NCBI GenBank assembly: GCA_937858235.1 | Contig: CALLZZ010000237.1 | Span: forward strand, 1-5,557 | Direction of reading: 5' to 3' | DNA length: 5,557 bases | From: an uncultured Clostridia bacterium | GTDB taxonomy: Bacteria > Bacillota > Clostridia > Oscillospirales > Oscillospiraceae | Shown here: positions 5,304-5,557 of the stretch, one piece after another | How positions within the stretch are numbered: the first letter of the stretch is position 1 | Layout of the letters: each line of letters opens with the position of its first letter | Notes under the pieces: generated by a model | What the model was told of the DNA's origin: nothing | Databases searched by the model: none | What the model saw: only the letters and a program-made list of their open reading frames with translations | Position numbers and translations under genes: made by a program

Positions 5304-5557
5304 TCATGATAAACACAAGCCACCTTGCTCTTGTTTTTTCTCTGCCGTTTGCTGAATGGAAAGCTCCGCAAGAACAGCGCCTTTTAAGCATTCGGACGCC
5401 AGCTGCTCAAGGCTCTCCGCATGGTTTTGTTTTTCACTCTGTGTTTCTATTTCGGAGCATGAAAAAAGCGGCATCAGAGAGTTTCCGATGTCGCTCAGTT
5501 TGTTTTCCAGCCTGCCACGGTTTTGATAGGGCTTGAAACCGTATCGCAACCGGATTT
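5304..5557 (-). CDS. Unrecognised protein, C-terminal 83 residues only (5' end beyond the window)
   Basis: The frame is open from the right edge to a TGA at 5306-5304, giving 83 residues. The true start lies outside the window; the TTG at 5549 has no visible SD and is probably an internal Leu. I do not recognise the family. The segment is hydrophilic and probably helical: a basic, aromatic stretch (RYGFKPYQNRGRLENK) is followed by a Gln/Glu/Ser-rich helix (ETQSEKQNHAESLEQLASE) and a tail of EKKQEQGG. No membrane segment or cofactor motif is visible. Its end is 25 nt from the virD4 start, so it belongs to the transfer operon. In many related elements a PcfB/DUF3801 protein precedes virD4, but this acidic, Gln-rich end does not look like the very basic PcfB tail I would expect. 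Confidence 0.65.
   Translation of the reverse strand, partial: IRLRYGFKPYQNRGRLENKLSDIGNSLMPLFSCSEIETQSEKQNHAESLEQLASECLKGAVLAELSIQQTAEKKQEQGGLCLS

Noticed and set aside
5279..5371. A 31-residue N-terminal extension of virD4 from 5371
   Set aside because: It overlaps the upstream reading frame and has no supporting SD that I could identify, while the ATG at 5278 has AGGAG at 7 nt and is followed at once by the membrane anchor.
5547..5549. TTG at 5549 as a true start of an 81-aa protein
   Set aside because: The frame stays open to the window edge and only 8 bases are visible upstream, with no SD. A partial gene is the safer reading.
1..5557. CRISPR array, tRNA, rRNA, transposase or integrase, attachment sites, oriT
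   Set aside because: I looked for regular repeats, cloverleaf-type sequences, DDE or recombinase motifs and relaxase nick-type repeats on both strands and saw none I could support.

Overview
The window looks like part of an integrative and conjugative element (ICE) of the Tn1549/CTn type from a Gram-positive Clostridia-class bacterium (Bacillota), probably a gut commensal or related organism. The evidence is a VirD4/TcpA-type coupling protein next to a small winged-helix protein of the kind carried by these elements, strong AGGAGG-type ribosome binding sites about 7 nt from nearly every start, and a two-component/ABC-transporter cassette typical of Firmicutes. No rRNA, tRNA, CRISPR array or transposase is visible. 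The assignment rests on protein motifs read by eye, not on a database search.

Right part (about 3208-5557, minus strand, GC-richer): a transfer-operon segment. In transcription order it holds the C-terminal end of an unrecognised protein (5304-5557), the type IV coupling protein VirD4 (3476-5278, 600 aa, Walker A and B intact), and an 84-aa helix-turn-helix protein (3208-3462) that starts with TTG. The helix-turn-helix gene's Shine-Dalgarno overlaps the virD4 stop codon. Downstream lies a structured inverted-repeat element (3148-3204) with two mutually exclusive pairings.

Middle (about 2549-3147): a 107-aa XRE/Cro-type repressor on the plus strand (2707-3030, GTG start), followed by a likely intrinsic terminator. 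It is divergent from the left-hand cassette. The shared 158-bp intergenic region has a good minus-strand promoter bracketed by a perfect 8-bp inverted repeat, plus three GTTCGT direct repeats.

Left part (1-2548, minus strand, AT-richer): a regulatory and transport cassette. A 61-aa excisionase-like helix-turn-helix protein is followed closely by an OmpR-family response regulator. A short-loop BceS-like histidine kinase overlaps the regulator by ATGA. After a terminator whose loop is the kinase stop codon, a separate promoter region leads into the ATP-binding subunit of a MacB/BceA-type ABC transporter, which runs off the left edge. The permease is presumably beyond the window.

Working model (inference): the XRE protein and/or the 61-aa protein control the cassette promoter. 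The kinase and regulator sense a cell-envelope stress such as an antimicrobial peptide, probably with the transporter, and the regulator activates the transporter promoter. The cassette appears to be cargo placed after virD4 and its helix-turn-helix partner, with the boundary probably between about 3030 and 3147. The protein families are known. The least ordinary parts are the regulatory sites between the genes.
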